Of a stretch of DNA of 64,000 bases, positions 1-7,678 are shown piece after piece. This stretch comes from Billgrantia saliphila (lineage in GTDB: Bacteria > Pseudomonadota > Gammaproteobacteria > Pseudomonadales > Halomonadaceae). A model generated the notes under the pieces. It was not told the origin of the DNA, ran no database searches, and was given only the letters and a program-made list of their open reading frames with translations. A program made the translations under genes and the position numbers. The DNA lies in the NCBI RefSeq assembly GCF_002930105.1, contig NZ_PJRN01000010.1:1-64000 (forward strand), written 5' to 3'. Numbering within the stretch: the stretch's first letter is position 1; each line of letters opens with the position of its first letter.

Positions 1-183
1 GGTCTCGCGGTAGGTGGCAAAGGCCGTCTCGGCGAGCTCACAGGCGCGCTCGACCTCGGCGCGGGTACCGCCGACGTAGGTGGGCTCGAGGGTCTCGCCG
101 GTGGCGGGGTTGACGGCATGGATGGGCTTGGAACTGCCGCTGACGGCCTCCCGGCCGATCAGCATCGTGCCATTGATTGGCAT
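1..183 (-). CDS. Aldehyde dehydrogenase, probable 2,5-dioxovalerate (alpha-ketoglutaric semialdehyde) dehydrogenase, N-terminus only
   Basis: The reverse strand opens with ATG at 183 and stays open for 61 codons to the window edge, so the C-terminal part is missing. The start is preceded by a GGAGCC ribosome site. The protein begins MPINGTMLIG, then has an AVNPATGETLEP segment and a GTRAEVERACELAETAF helix, the pattern of the N-terminal region of NADP-dependent semialdehyde dehydrogenases that oxidise alpha-ketoglutaric semialdehyde to 2-oxoglutarate. It is the last visible gene of the minus-strand operon whose first gene is a DapA-family dehydratase, which fits the final step of aldarate catabolism. 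The family call is good; the exact substrate is inferred from context because the catalytic Cys and Glu lie outside the window. Confidence 0.75.
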   Translation of the reverse strand, partial: MPINGTMLIGREAVSGSSKPIHAVNPATGETLEPTYVGGTRAEVERACELAETAFATYRET

Positions 184-218
184 TTCATTGGCTCCTTGTG
201 TCCAAGGCTGTAACCGGG

Positions 219-947
219 TCAGGTATCGCTCAAGTTGTCCGTGACACGCTTTCGGACTCGATTGATATGGTGTCGCATGGCGAGGCGGGCACCTTCGGCA
301 TCGTTCTGCTCGATCGATTCATAGATCATGCGATGCTCGCCCAGTACCCGATCGATACGTTCCTGACTGGCGCTCTTGGTAATGCTCAGTGCCATGGTCA
401 TGGCTTTCTCGATATCGATATGTATCGACTCGAGAATTTGAGGAAACATGTCATTGCCAGTGGCTTCGGCGATTACCATATGAAAGTTGAAGTCCGCCTG
501 GCTGGCGATGCGGCCTTGGGTGAAATCTTCCTTCATGCCCTCCAGAGCCTGACGCAGTTGGGCGAGCTGCTCCTCGCTGCGCCTCACTGCGGCCAGGGCA
601 CAAGCCTCGCACTCTATGGCCATGCGCACTTCGTAGCTCTTCAGCAGCATCGCAATATCGGATGCGTCGGCATACTGAGTCAGGCCCGCTGGTGGGATGC
701 GCTGGATATAGCTGCCGGACCCTTGGCGAGAAACGACGATGCCATCCGCCTGCAGCCGCATGAGCGCTTCTCGTACTACCGGTCGCGATACTGAGTAATG
801 CTCGCAGATACGATGCTCTGACGGCAGCTTCTCGCCTTTCTCGAAGTTACCGTTGATGATGGCCTGCATAAGCTTGCCGTAAAGCTGATCGGCAAGCTTT
901 TCCTTTCTGGGAGAGGGTTCCAGAACCTTGTTCTTGTTGCGATTCAT
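219..947 (-). CDS. GntR-family (FCD/FadR subfamily) transcriptional regulator
   Basis: 242 aa. The N-terminal winged helix (about residues 16-82) has the GntR signature: LADQLYGKLMQAI, LPSEHRICEHYSVSRPVVREAL and GIVVSRQGSGSYI. The C-terminal all-helical FCD effector domain (about 95-230) carries Asp/His residues typical of its metal and ligand pocket (DFNFHMVIAEATGN, LGEHRMIYESIEQ). Its ATG overlaps the tctA stop as ATGA, so it is translationally coupled to the transporter. Being inside the catabolic operon suggests negative autoregulation with a sugar acid or pathway intermediate as inducer. A candidate operator lies at 5005-5032. Confidence 0.88.
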   Translation of the reverse strand: MNRNKNKVLEPSPRKEKLADQLYGKLMQAIINGNFEKGEKLPSEHRICEHYSVSRPVVREALMRLQADGIVVSRQGSGSYIQRIPPAGLTQYADASDIAMLLKSYEVRMAIECEACALAAVRRSEEQLAQLRQALEGMKEDFTQGRIASQADFNFHMVIAEATGNDMFPQILESIHIDIEKAMTMALSITKSASQERIDRVLGEHRMIYESIEQNDAEGARLAMRHHINRVRKRVTDNLSDT

Positions 948-2491
948 TTGGCTATCCGACCTGACTCGCCAACTGCTGCAGGCTGCATGGTCTTTCTGAT
1001 GGCAAGGAAATAAACGAAGAAGACAGTCAATAGGATGAAGAAGAGACTGTCCAGGCTAGTGATGAATACCAACGGGTTGCCGTTGGAGAGCGCTAGGGCC
1101 CGGCGCAGAAATTCTTCCAGATTCGGTCCAAGAATGAAGCCGAGCAGTAGGGCGACGACGGGATAGCCATAGTGACGCAGGAAATAAGCGAGTATGCCCA
1201 GAGCTAGGGTCAGACCCATCTGGTAAGCCGAATAGGTGGCGACGTAGCTGCCGACGACAGCGAGCAGGGCGATGGCGCCGTAAAGCATGTCCTTGCGGAT
1301 CGAGACGATACGAATGAAATAGGGGCCGATCAGGAAAAGCGTCAGCGGTATCAGCACCAGTGCGCTGAACAGCAGCGAAGCTAACATGGGAGCTATCAGG
1401 CCGGCCTGATCGGTCATAAGTTGCGGTCCCGGCTGGATACCATTGATGATCAGTACGCCCAGGACGATAGCCGTGATCGGATCCCCCGGGATGCCGAAGG
1501 TAAGCATGGGCACCAGCGCACCGCCGCAGACGGCATTGTTGGCGCTCTCCGAAGCGGCAATGCCCTCAGGATTGCCTTTGCCGAAGCGCTCGGGATACTT
1601 GGAGGTACGCACGGCTTCTGCATAAGCTAGAAAACTGCCCATGGAGCCGCCCGCCCCAGGCAGGGTGCCTACCGAGTAGCCGATCAGAGAAGACTTGAGG
1701 TAGCACCACAGACCAATCTCTCGTATCGCCGAGAGGGGCGGAAGGAAGTCGCGACGCCGTATGGTCTGCGATCGTTGAAGCTCTTGGCGCAGGCGGCGAT
1801 GCTCAGCGATCGAACTGGCCTGTATCAGCAGCTCACTGATAGCAAAGGTGCCGATGATGACCGGCATCAGGTCGATGCCTGCCGTCAATCCCTCCATACC
1901 GAAGGTGAAACGTGCCACCGGCAGCATGGTATCAAGTCCGATGGTAGCGAGCATCAGCCCCAGGCAGGCTGCCATGGCGGATTTGACGATTCGATCTCGC
2001 TGGGCGATGACGATGACGATCAGAGCAAAGGCGATCAACGAGAATTTGCCCGCCGTTTGCACCAACAGCGAAGCCTTGGCCACGAACGGGGCCAATACTA
2101 TCAGCAGGATAGCGCCGATGCCGCCACCGACCATGGAGGCAAAGGAGGCGTGACCCAGGGCCAGGGCACCTTGGCCGCGCTGCTGCATGGGATAGCCCTC
2201 CAGCGCAGTCATCATCGACGAGGGGGCGCCGGGAATGTTGATCGTGGTAGCGGTTATGCTGCCGCCGCACATGCCGGCCATATAGATGCTGGCACAGGCC
2301 ATCAGCGCGGTGCTGATGTCCAAGGTATAAGTAAGGGGGAGTAATAAGGCCAGAGCCAGGGTGGCGGTCAAACCCGGAATCGCAGCGAAAACGGTGCCGA
2401 TGAGGAAGCCAGCCACCACATATAGGAGGGTAACGGGGTCAAGCAACTGAGTGAAGCTGCCAAGAACCAGAGCAATGAAGTCCATGATCAT
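944..2491 (-). CDS. tctA: Tripartite tricarboxylate transporter permease TctA
   Basis: 515 aa integral membrane protein of the TctA family, the large 11-12 helix subunit of TTT carriers. It shows the family's conserved Gly/Pro-rich stretches: AAIPGLTATLALALLLPLTY near residue 37, the NIPGAPSSMMTALEGYP motif near 85, and GTLPGAGGSMGSFLAYAEA plus FGIPGDPITAIVLG in the second half. It moves a carboxylated solute delivered by TctC across the inner membrane with Na+ or H+. Its start overlaps the tctB stop by 4 bp and its stop overlaps the GntR start, so tctB-tctA-gntR are a coupled unit. Substrate is inferred to be an aldaric acid or related sugar acid from the flanking enzymes. Confidence 0.95.
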   Translation of the reverse strand: MIMDFIALVLGSFTQLLDPVTLLYVVAGFLIGTVFAAIPGLTATLALALLLPLTYTLDISTALMACASIYMAGMCGGSITATTINIPGAPSSMMTALEGYPMQQRGQGALALGHASFASMVGGGIGAILLIVLAPFVAKASLLVQTAGKFSLIAFALIVIVIAQRDRIVKSAMAACLGLMLATIGLDTMLPVARFTFGMEGLTAGIDLMPVIIGTFAISELLIQASSIAEHRRLRQELQRSQTIRRRDFLPPLSAIREIGLWCYLKSSLIGYSVGTLPGAGGSMGSFLAYAEAVRTSKYPERFGKGNPEGIAASESANNAVCGGALVPMLTFGIPGDPITAIVLGVLIINGIQPGPQLMTDQAGLIAPMLASLLFSALVLIPLTLFLIGPYFIRIVSIRKDMLYGAIALLAVVGSYVATYSAYQMGLTLALGILAYFLRHYGYPVVALLLGFILGPNLEEFLRRALALSNGNPLVFITSLDSLFFILLTVFFVYFLAIRKTMQPAAVGESGRIAK

Positions 2492-2964
2492 CCCCAGAGT
2501 GTCGGAAGGCGCACACGGAAGATCTGCTCGAACAGCAGGTAGCCGAGCAGTGTGAGGGAGACGGCAATCGTTATCTTGCCGAGCAGTCGGCTGAAGTCGG
2601 AGAACAGCAGAATGATGGCGAGCACATACACTGCTGAGGCCAAGAAATAGCCGAGCGTCGTGAATGCAAGGATATAAGCCAGCGTGGCGACCATGACCAG
2701 TATGGGGCGGGACCGACCGCGCGCTGGAGTATTCGTTTGGTGAACATCGCTAGTCGCTGACAGGGCACGGACCAGTAGTGTGACCGCTAGCGCCAGCGAC
2801 ACGCTGCCCACTACGAGGGGAAAGAATGAGGCGCTCGGGCGGCCATTACTGATAGGTGAATCAAGTAGCATGGCAGAAATCAGATAGACGATGGATACGC
2901 TGCACAGGAGCAAGGGGAACGCCAAGGAGGCGCCTCGTCGCTTCAAGCTGTTATGCGTCGACAT
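2488..2964 (-). CDS. tctB: Tripartite tricarboxylate transporter small permease TctB
   Basis: 158 aa, four predicted membrane helices (about 15-35, 45-68, 88-110 and 120-150), the size and topology of the TctB small subunit. The sequence is poorly conserved in this family, and the assignment rests on topology plus its place between tctC and tctA with a 4-bp overlap into tctA. The family role is assistance to TctA in the membrane complex. Confidence 0.88.
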   Translation of the reverse strand: MSTHNSLKRRGASLAFPLLLCSVSIVYLISAMLLDSPISNGRPSASFFPLVVGSVSLALAVTLLVRALSATSDVHQTNTPARGRSRPILVMVATLAYILAFTTLGYFLASAVYVLAIILLFSDFSRLLGKITIAVSLTLLGYLLFEQIFRVRLPTLWG

Positions 2965-3014
2965 GGTAAGTTACCTCGAAAGGGCCCTCGGAATGCCAAG
3001 GGCCGTATCTGTGG

Positions 3015-3980
3015 TCAGAGGTCAAGTTCGTCCATAAGCGCAAAGGTTTCCGCCTGCCTGGCTTCCATCCACTCATCCACCTCCTCGGAGCCGAGCCAGC
3101 TCGGGGTGACGCCGACCTGCGCTACCCATTCCTGGAACTCATCGCTAGCGAAGGCTTCGTGATAAGCGGTTTCAAGGGTCTGAATGGCTTCATCGGGCGT
3201 GTTCGCCGGGGCAACCAGTATGATGAAACTGCCCGATTCGAGATTCATGCCCAGGTCGCTAATGGGAGGCACGTCCGGGTAGGAGGGGTTCTGCTCTGAC
3301 GAGAACTCCACCACGCCAAGAAGATCGCCAGAGTCGATCAGACCGGCGAAATCGCCCAAGCTGGCGATGGCCGCATCGATCTCGCCGGATAGCAGGGCTT
3401 CTGATTCGGCTGCCGCGGCACCCGGGTAGGTAATGATGTTGAAGCTGGCTCCGGTCATTTCCTCGAGGCGACGCGCGGCCAGGTAGGGGCCTGATCCCTC
3501 TGGCATCACGCCGATTCGCACCGAGCCCGGCTTGGCCTTGGCCGCTTCGATCAACTCCTCGAAGCTGGTGAAGCCGGAACGCTTCGAGACCACAATAGCA
3601 TCGGCTTCCTGGGTAATGCGGGCGATCGGTTTCATCTTGTCGAGTGAATAGCCCGGGACCAGCTGAGAGCGCGGCACGGTGATGACGCTGTCATAGGTTA
3701 GTACGCTCAAGGTGTGCCCATCGGGACGCGCCCGCATCATCTGGGTCAAGCCGGTAGCGCTGACCGCGCCGCTGATATTCTCGGCATAGATCGAGACCGG
3801 AAGTTGTTCTTCGGCAAGATTGCTGATCTTGCGCGATATACCATCGGTGCCTCCACCTGCTGACCATGGCACGATGAGGCGGATGTCACGGGTGGGGAAG
3901 TCCTCGGCAGCCACGGAGGAGACTAGCGTCAGTGCGGCCAGGGTACTGATGAGACCTTTCTTGATGGCATGAGTTGGCAT
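3015..3980 (-). CDS. tctC: TTT-family periplasmic solute-binding protein TctC
   Basis: 321 aa from the chosen ATG at 3980, which follows a GTGGAG ribosome site. A longer reading to 4043 would overlap the upstream gene and bury the signal peptide. The start gives MPTHAIKKGLIST then a hydrophobic core and a VAAEDFPTRD cleavage region. The mature part has the Bug/TctC signature: RLIVPWSAGGGTDGISRKI near residue 34, then MRARPDGHTLSVLTYDS and an extracytoplasmic two-lobe fold. It captures the carboxylate substrate for TctAB. Separate operon genes encode the membrane subunits immediately downstream. Confidence 0.93.
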   Translation of the reverse strand: MPTHAIKKGLISTLAALTLVSSVAAEDFPTRDIRLIVPWSAGGGTDGISRKISNLAEEQLPVSIYAENISGAVSATGLTQMMRARPDGHTLSVLTYDSVITVPRSQLVPGYSLDKMKPIARITQEADAIVVSKRSGFTSFEELIEAAKAKPGSVRIGVMPEGSGPYLAARRLEEMTGASFNIITYPGAAAAESEALLSGEIDAAIASLGDFAGLIDSGDLLGVVEFSSEQNPSYPDVPPISDLGMNLESGSFIILVAPANTPDEAIQTLETAYHEAFASDEFQEWVAQVGVTPSWLGSEEVDEWMEARQAETFALMDELDL

Positions 3981-4024
3981 GGGATTTCTCCACTTTTGTT
4001 GTTGTGCAGCGATGAACTGCCGAT

Positions 4025-4942
4025 TCAGTGTTGTTGCTTCCATTCCTCAAGAATGCTCGCCAGGCGCTCCACCTGGGGCGTATTCAGTCGGTCGACGCCG
4101 GGTGGGCGCACAAAACCGACATCCTGTCCGACCAGTCGCATGGCCTCCTTGACGACAGTGACATTGGTACCGTTCTGCTCAAGGGTGCGCATGTCTTCGA
4201 AATCTGCGATGGCGGCAACCAACTGCCTGGCTTGTTTCCAGTCGCTATTCTCCAACGCCTGGTGAAAGCGCATGGAAAGGGCGGCGTTGATATTTACCAG
4301 ACCTGAAGTGAAGCCGCGGGCACCATAGGCGTAGAAGGGGAGTGCCCAGCTTTCTGCCAAGCCGCATATCCATTTCAGAGAGGAGCCTTGCGTGGCCCGC
4401 ATGCATTCAGCCATGCGAAGCGGGTCGGGAACTGCGTACTTGATGGCCACCACGCTCTCGATCTCGGCCAGACGAGCAAAATCGGACGGCGTCAGCCCGG
4501 CATTGCGCGCGTAGGCGATAATCGGCAGGCCGGTCTCGCGACTGATGTCACGAACGTACTGGACAAGCATGCGTGGGGAGGCAAAGGGATCCGGCGGCTG
4601 GTGAATCATGATGGCATCAACGCCGGCCTCCTCGGCTGCCTGGCTCAGCCTCATTGCTTCATGGAGACTGCGCCCTACCCCGGCGGTGACCAGGCTGCGC
4701 CCGGCGGCTGCATCCACGGCAATTCGATAAGCATGCGTAATTTCGTCGGGCGTGAGGGAGTAGAACTCACCGGTATTGCCTCCGCTGACGATATTATGAA
4801 CACCTGCGTGGGCAATATCGTTCACGACCTGACGTAGCAGGGCGTCATTGATGCGACCGTTGGGCAGATATGGGGTCACATGGACACCCGAAACCCCCTC
4901 GAGGGCTTGCTCGACCCGCGAACGGGACGCTGTGGTGATCAT
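4025..4942 (-). CDS. Dihydrodipicolinate synthase/N-acetylneuraminate lyase family protein, probable 5-dehydro-4-deoxyglucarate dehydratase-type enzyme
   Basis: 305 aa TIM-barrel aldolase-class enzyme. Visible active-site elements are GGNTGEF (54-60), the phenol-bearing Y144 in IIAYARN and the Schiff-base K168 in VVAIKYAV. The usual YNRP strand after the Tyr is replaced by YARN, and the GGNTGEF loop is the form common in KdgD-like dehydratases, which convert 5-keto-4-deoxyglucarate to alpha-ketoglutaric semialdehyde with loss of CO2 and water. A semialdehyde dehydrogenase closes the same operon, which supports that role. A strong AAGGAG site lies before ATG 4942. It is the first gene of the operon. 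Other members of the family (2-keto-3-deoxy sugar acid aldolases) cannot be excluded from sequence alone. Confidence 0.82.
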   Translation of the reverse strand: MITTASRSRVEQALEGVSGVHVTPYLPNGRINDALLRQVVNDIAHAGVHNIVSGGNTGEFYSLTPDEITHAYRIAVDAAAGRSLVTAGVGRSLHEAMRLSQAAEEAGVDAIMIHQPPDPFASPRMLVQYVRDISRETGLPIIAYARNAGLTPSDFARLAEIESVVAIKYAVPDPLRMAECMRATQGSSLKWICGLAESWALPFYAYGARGFTSGLVNINAALSMRFHQALENSDWKQARQLVAAIADFEDMRTLEQNGTNVTVVKEAMRLVGQDVGFVRPPGVDRLNTPQVERLASILEEWKQQH

Positions 4943-4998
4943 CGTTGTTTCTCCTTCCTGTAGGTGCGGTGCGATGAATCGTCACTAGGCGTACAGGA

Positions 4999-5032
4999 AG
5001 GCTATTGTTTGATTTGCAAAGTTGTCAAACAA
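4999..5032 (-). promoter_or_regulatory. Probable promoter overlapped by a palindromic operator for the sugar-acid operon
   Basis: On the minus strand a perfect TTGACA (5023-5028) is followed after 18 bp by TAGCCT (4999-5004), a plausible sigma-70 promoter 57 bp before the dehydratase start. Lying on it is an 8-bp inverted repeat, TTGTTTGA (5005-5012) and TCAAACAA (5025-5032), with TTTGCAAA nested in the 12-bp centre. The right end also contains TTGTCAAACAA, the TTGT-N3-ACAA layout common to FCD-type GntR operators. The site fills the whole -10/-35 spacer and the -35 box, as expected for repression. The flanking 4943-5142 stretch is unusually A+T rich and holds no gene. Confidence 0.6.
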
Positions 5033-5142
5033 ATTTTAATTAGCTTAAAGAGAGAAAAAATAAAAAAATCCATAAAATCAGCAAAATAAGCAAATCGTAT
5101 TATGCTTTGGTCTTATTACATATTTACAAGTTAGCTAACATG

Positions 5143-6057
5143 TCAGCGAGGTGAATCAGCAGGGAGCCAGGGGCGCTGTTCGGGGCGATACGTTTCCAGC
5201 AGCCCCCAGAGGATCGCCATGGTCTCGGCATCCGGGTGGCCGCGGTAGTCGGCGGGGCGAAAGCGCATCTGGAAGGCGCGCAGCACCGAGCGGGTCTGCT
5301 GATCGAGCTCGCCGGTGATGTCGATCGGATAGCCCCAGCTCTCGAGTCCCTCCTGCAGTTTCGCCACCGACAAAGGGCTTCTGCGGAAGTGCGCCTCGAG
5401 CGTTACTACCCGTTCTTCGTCGGGCCACACACCGATACCCGCTTCATGTAGCTTGCGCCAGGGAAACCGAGGGCCCGGGTCGATCTTTCGCATCGGCGCG
5501 ATATCGGAATGCGCTACCACATCGGTAGGGTGGATGCTGTGGCGCTCGATGATGTCCCGCGACAGCGCGATTAGCGCATCGATCTGCTCGTCCGGGTAAG
5601 GCGCCCAGTTCACTTCCACGGCGGCCTCGGTGTGTGTCTCCAGTAGCTGTTCCACCTCGGCGTAGGGTCGGTCAGGTCCGGTATTGACGATCTCGATGCC
5701 GATCGAGGTGTCATTGATGTTGGGGCGGCCCTTCCAGGTGCTGGCGCCGGCGTGCCAGGCACGACGCGATTCGTCGACAAGCTGATAGACCAGTGGTTGG
5801 CCGCGCTGCTCCCGTGGCGGCAGCGGCAGCACGTAGTGGGCACTGACATGCGGACCGGTGAGTACCGCCAGCGACTCGGTTTCGTTTACGTCGGTGTAGT
5901 GCAGCACCAGGTGGCGAACGCGGCTGTTGTGCGAAGGCGAGGTGAAGCGATGCTCGACGCCGTAACCCTGGCGAGCCTCGAACGTGGGCGAGGCGCAACC
6001 GACCAGCCAGGCGCCCGCTAGTGCCGTGCCCATCAAGGTGATCCAGCGTTGAGGCAT
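5143..6057 (-). CDS. amiD: N-acetylmuramoyl-L-alanine amidase, AmiD-like outer-membrane lipoprotein
   Basis: 304 aa. The N-terminus MPQRWITLMGTALAGAWLVGC is a lipoprotein signal with lipobox LVGC and lipidated Cys21. The Amidase_2 domain (about 35-205) supplies zinc ligands in RHLVLHYTD, EIVN and VVAHSDIAPMRKIDPGPRFPW. A C-terminal peptidoglycan-binding helix bundle (about 225-295, SVAKLQEGLESWGYPIDITGELDQQTRSVLRAFQ) follows. Together they match E. coli AmiD, a zinc amidase that cuts peptide stems from peptidoglycan and anhydro-muropeptides. It sits just downstream (2 bp) of the DUF3307 gene on the same strand and probably shares its transcript. Confidence 0.9.
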   Translation of the reverse strand: MPQRWITLMGTALAGAWLVGCASPTFEARQGYGVEHRFTSPSHNSRVRHLVLHYTDVNETESLAVLTGPHVSAHYVLPLPPREQRGQPLVYQLVDESRRAWHAGASTWKGRPNINDTSIGIEIVNTGPDRPYAEVEQLLETHTEAAVEVNWAPYPDEQIDALIALSRDIIERHSIHPTDVVAHSDIAPMRKIDPGPRFPWRKLHEAGIGVWPDEERVVTLEAHFRRSPLSVAKLQEGLESWGYPIDITGELDQQTRSVLRAFQMRFRPADYRGHPDAETMAILWGLLETYRPEQRPWLPADSPR

Positions 6058-6059
6058 GG

Positions 6060-6818
6060 TCAGCTCCCCTCCGCCACGAGCCGTATCAGCAAGCCGATCA
6101 CCATGGCGGTCGAGACGCTGAGCAGGGTGCCCATGAGCACGTATTCGGTCAGCTTGCGATCCTGTGCGCCGCGTAGTTCACCGAAGCGCAGCACCGACTT
6201 GGCGGCGAGAAGGAAGCCGATGGCGGTCAGTTGGTCGAGCAGCACCAGGGTTAGTACCAGTACGCGTTCGGCCATGCCGATACGTGCCCCGGCAGCTATC
6301 AGTGTGCCCGGGTTGTCGATTTCGGCACTCCAGCGTTGTATGACCAGGGCGATGACAATCGACAGCGGACGGGTGACGACCAGATACGCGACGACGATGC
6401 CGAGCACCGGCGGGGTGAACAACCATTGCCAGAACGTCACCAACGGCTGCAAGTTGCCCAGCCAGGCCAGCCAGACACCCAACAACACCAGCAGGTGCAG
6501 TGCTTGATCGAGCATGAACCAGCGCAGCCTTGCCGGCGACAGATAGGACTTGCCGAGATCGATCAATGTATGGCTCACACCCACGGCAACCGCGCCTCCC
6601 AGCATCATGAACAGGGGAGTATCGGATGGCAGGGGAAAGGTGGCCGCCCCCAGCACCGTAAAGGCCAAGCCGCCATGTAGCGCCGCGTGCAGGTAGAGCT
6701 GGGGAGAACGCACCTTGCGCGCATAGCGGGCTTCGACCCAGCGTCTTGGCTGCAAGGCGAAGTCGCCGAGCAGATGGACCAGCACCAGCCCCAGCAGCAG
6801 CGAGAGATCTGCGTTCAT
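6060..6818 (-). CDS. DUF3307 family integral membrane protein
   Basis: 252 aa with about six to seven hydrophobic segments. The N-terminus LLGLVLVHLLGDFALQPRRWVEAR and the following LYLHAALHGGLAFTVL are the hallmark of DUF3307 (histidine- and Asp-bearing first helices). The function is unknown. Its start overlaps the satD stop by 4 bp (ATGA), so the two are translationally coupled; pairing of DUF3307 with SatD proteins is a recurrent arrangement. A C-terminal domain with LRFGELRGAQDRKLTEYVLMGTLLSVSTAMVIGLLIRL forms additional membrane helices. Confidence 0.82.
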   Translation of the reverse strand: MNADLSLLLGLVLVHLLGDFALQPRRWVEARYARKVRSPQLYLHAALHGGLAFTVLGAATFPLPSDTPLFMMLGGAVAVGVSHTLIDLGKSYLSPARLRWFMLDQALHLLVLLGVWLAWLGNLQPLVTFWQWLFTPPVLGIVVAYLVVTRPLSIVIALVIQRWSAEIDNPGTLIAAGARIGMAERVLVLTLVLLDQLTAIGFLLAAKSVLRFGELRGAQDRKLTEYVLMGTLLSVSTAMVIGLLIRLVAEGS

Positions 6819-7471
6819 CGTGGGTCGTCCTTGAATCGTTGACCGAGATAGCGGAGGTAGTCGTCGAGTAGTGACCAGCGTGCGGCCCGCAACCGCTTAT
6901 GCACGCTGGGCTGGCTGATCCCGAGCCGCTTGGCGAGCGCTTGCTGGGATTCCTCGTACCACAGGCTCAGGTAGACAGTCTCGGCGGCGTAGTGCGACCA
7001 GCCGTCGATCAGATCGTCGACGAAGCGGGTCAGCAGGGCCAGGCACTCGCTCTCGGTATCCTCGGCCAGCTCGAGACACAGGTGGGAGGAGCCTTCGCTC
7101 ATGGCATCCAGCGCCTGACCGGAGCGCACGAATACCTCGCCGCTGGCTTCGGTCACCCGCTGTTCGGGTTGCCAACGATCCTTGCCGATGGCGACAGCGA
7201 TGCGGGCGTCCCAGCGCTGACTCTCCTCCGAATGGCGAATCAATGCCGCCCGCAACAGCACTGCTGCGGGCAGGGCAGTCGCGGGGTCGGGCAGGGCTAT
7301 CTGAAAGCCGTCACCACGGTACCGCTCGCCTTGGCCGCCGTAGCGATCGGTGATCGCTTCGATGGCGTTATCGAGCGCCTTGAAGAGTCGTTTCGGGTCG
7401 CTGGCCTTGCGGGAATCGACAAGGTCGCCCGTGAGTACGGCAATGCGCTGCACCATAGGCTTGTTCTGCAT
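6815..7471 (-). CDS. satD: SatD-family protein with C-terminal helix-turn-helix
   Basis: 218 aa. The N-terminal IAVLTGDLVDSRK plus GERYRGDGFQIALPDPATALPAAVLLRAALI is the SatD/nucleotide-cyclase-like fold signature (TGDLVxSR, then a GDGFQ strand). The C-terminus YEESQQALAKRLGISQPSVHKRLRAARWSLLDDYL (about 165-205) reads as a helix-turn-helix, so the protein could bind DNA. The biochemical function is unknown; the name comes from an acid-tolerance locus in streptococci. Two related palindromes sit directly upstream (7489-7536), suggesting autoregulation through the HTH. It is first in the satD-DUF3307-amiD unit. Confidence 0.8.
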   Translation of the reverse strand: MQNKPMVQRIAVLTGDLVDSRKASDPKRLFKALDNAIEAITDRYGGQGERYRGDGFQIALPDPATALPAAVLLRAALIRHSEESQRWDARIAVAIGKDRWQPEQRVTEASGEVFVRSGQALDAMSEGSSHLCLELAEDTESECLALLTRFVDDLIDGWSHYAAETVYLSLWYEESQQALAKRLGISQPSVHKRLRAARWSLLDDYLRYLGQRFKDDPR

Positions 7472-7488
7472 GGAGATGATGGAAGGAT

Positions 7489-7536
7489 AATAGCCCTTAA
7501 GGGTTATTTTTCAAGTTAATAGCCAAAAAGGGCTAT
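7489..7536 (-). promoter_or_regulatory. Two related palindromes upstream of satD (candidate operators)
   Basis: Site 1 at 7489-7508 is AATAGCCCTTAAGGGTTATT, a 20-bp palindrome with one mismatch. Site 2 has ATAGCC (7519-7524), six bases, then GGCTAT (7531-7536). The centres are 29 bp apart, close to three helical turns. Both share the half-site ATAGCC and lie 18-65 bp before the satD start, where an autoregulator would act. The link to the SatD HTH is inference. Confidence 0.5.
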
Positions 7537-7599
7537 AGCGACTCTGCCCGCTATCGACACTTGACTGGTCATATGAAGGACGTGGCTTCATACAAAAGC

Positions 7600-7615
7600 A
7601 TGTATATACATACAG
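7600..7615 (-). promoter_or_regulatory. LexA-box-like sequence upstream of satD operon
   Basis: Read on the minus strand the region is TACTGTATGTATATACATGC. It matches the gammaproteobacterial SOS box CTGT-N8-ACAG with one deviation (ACAT for ACAG) and has the A/T-rich core and TA flank. The only gene pointing away from it nearby is satD, 129 bp downstream on the minus strand; vwa ends at 7679 on the other side. Confidence 0.4.
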
Positions 7616-7678
7616 TATAGAGAGCCGTCCGGGGATGGGCAAGCGGTCGCAGGGCTATCGAAACCGGTCCGAGCGCTT

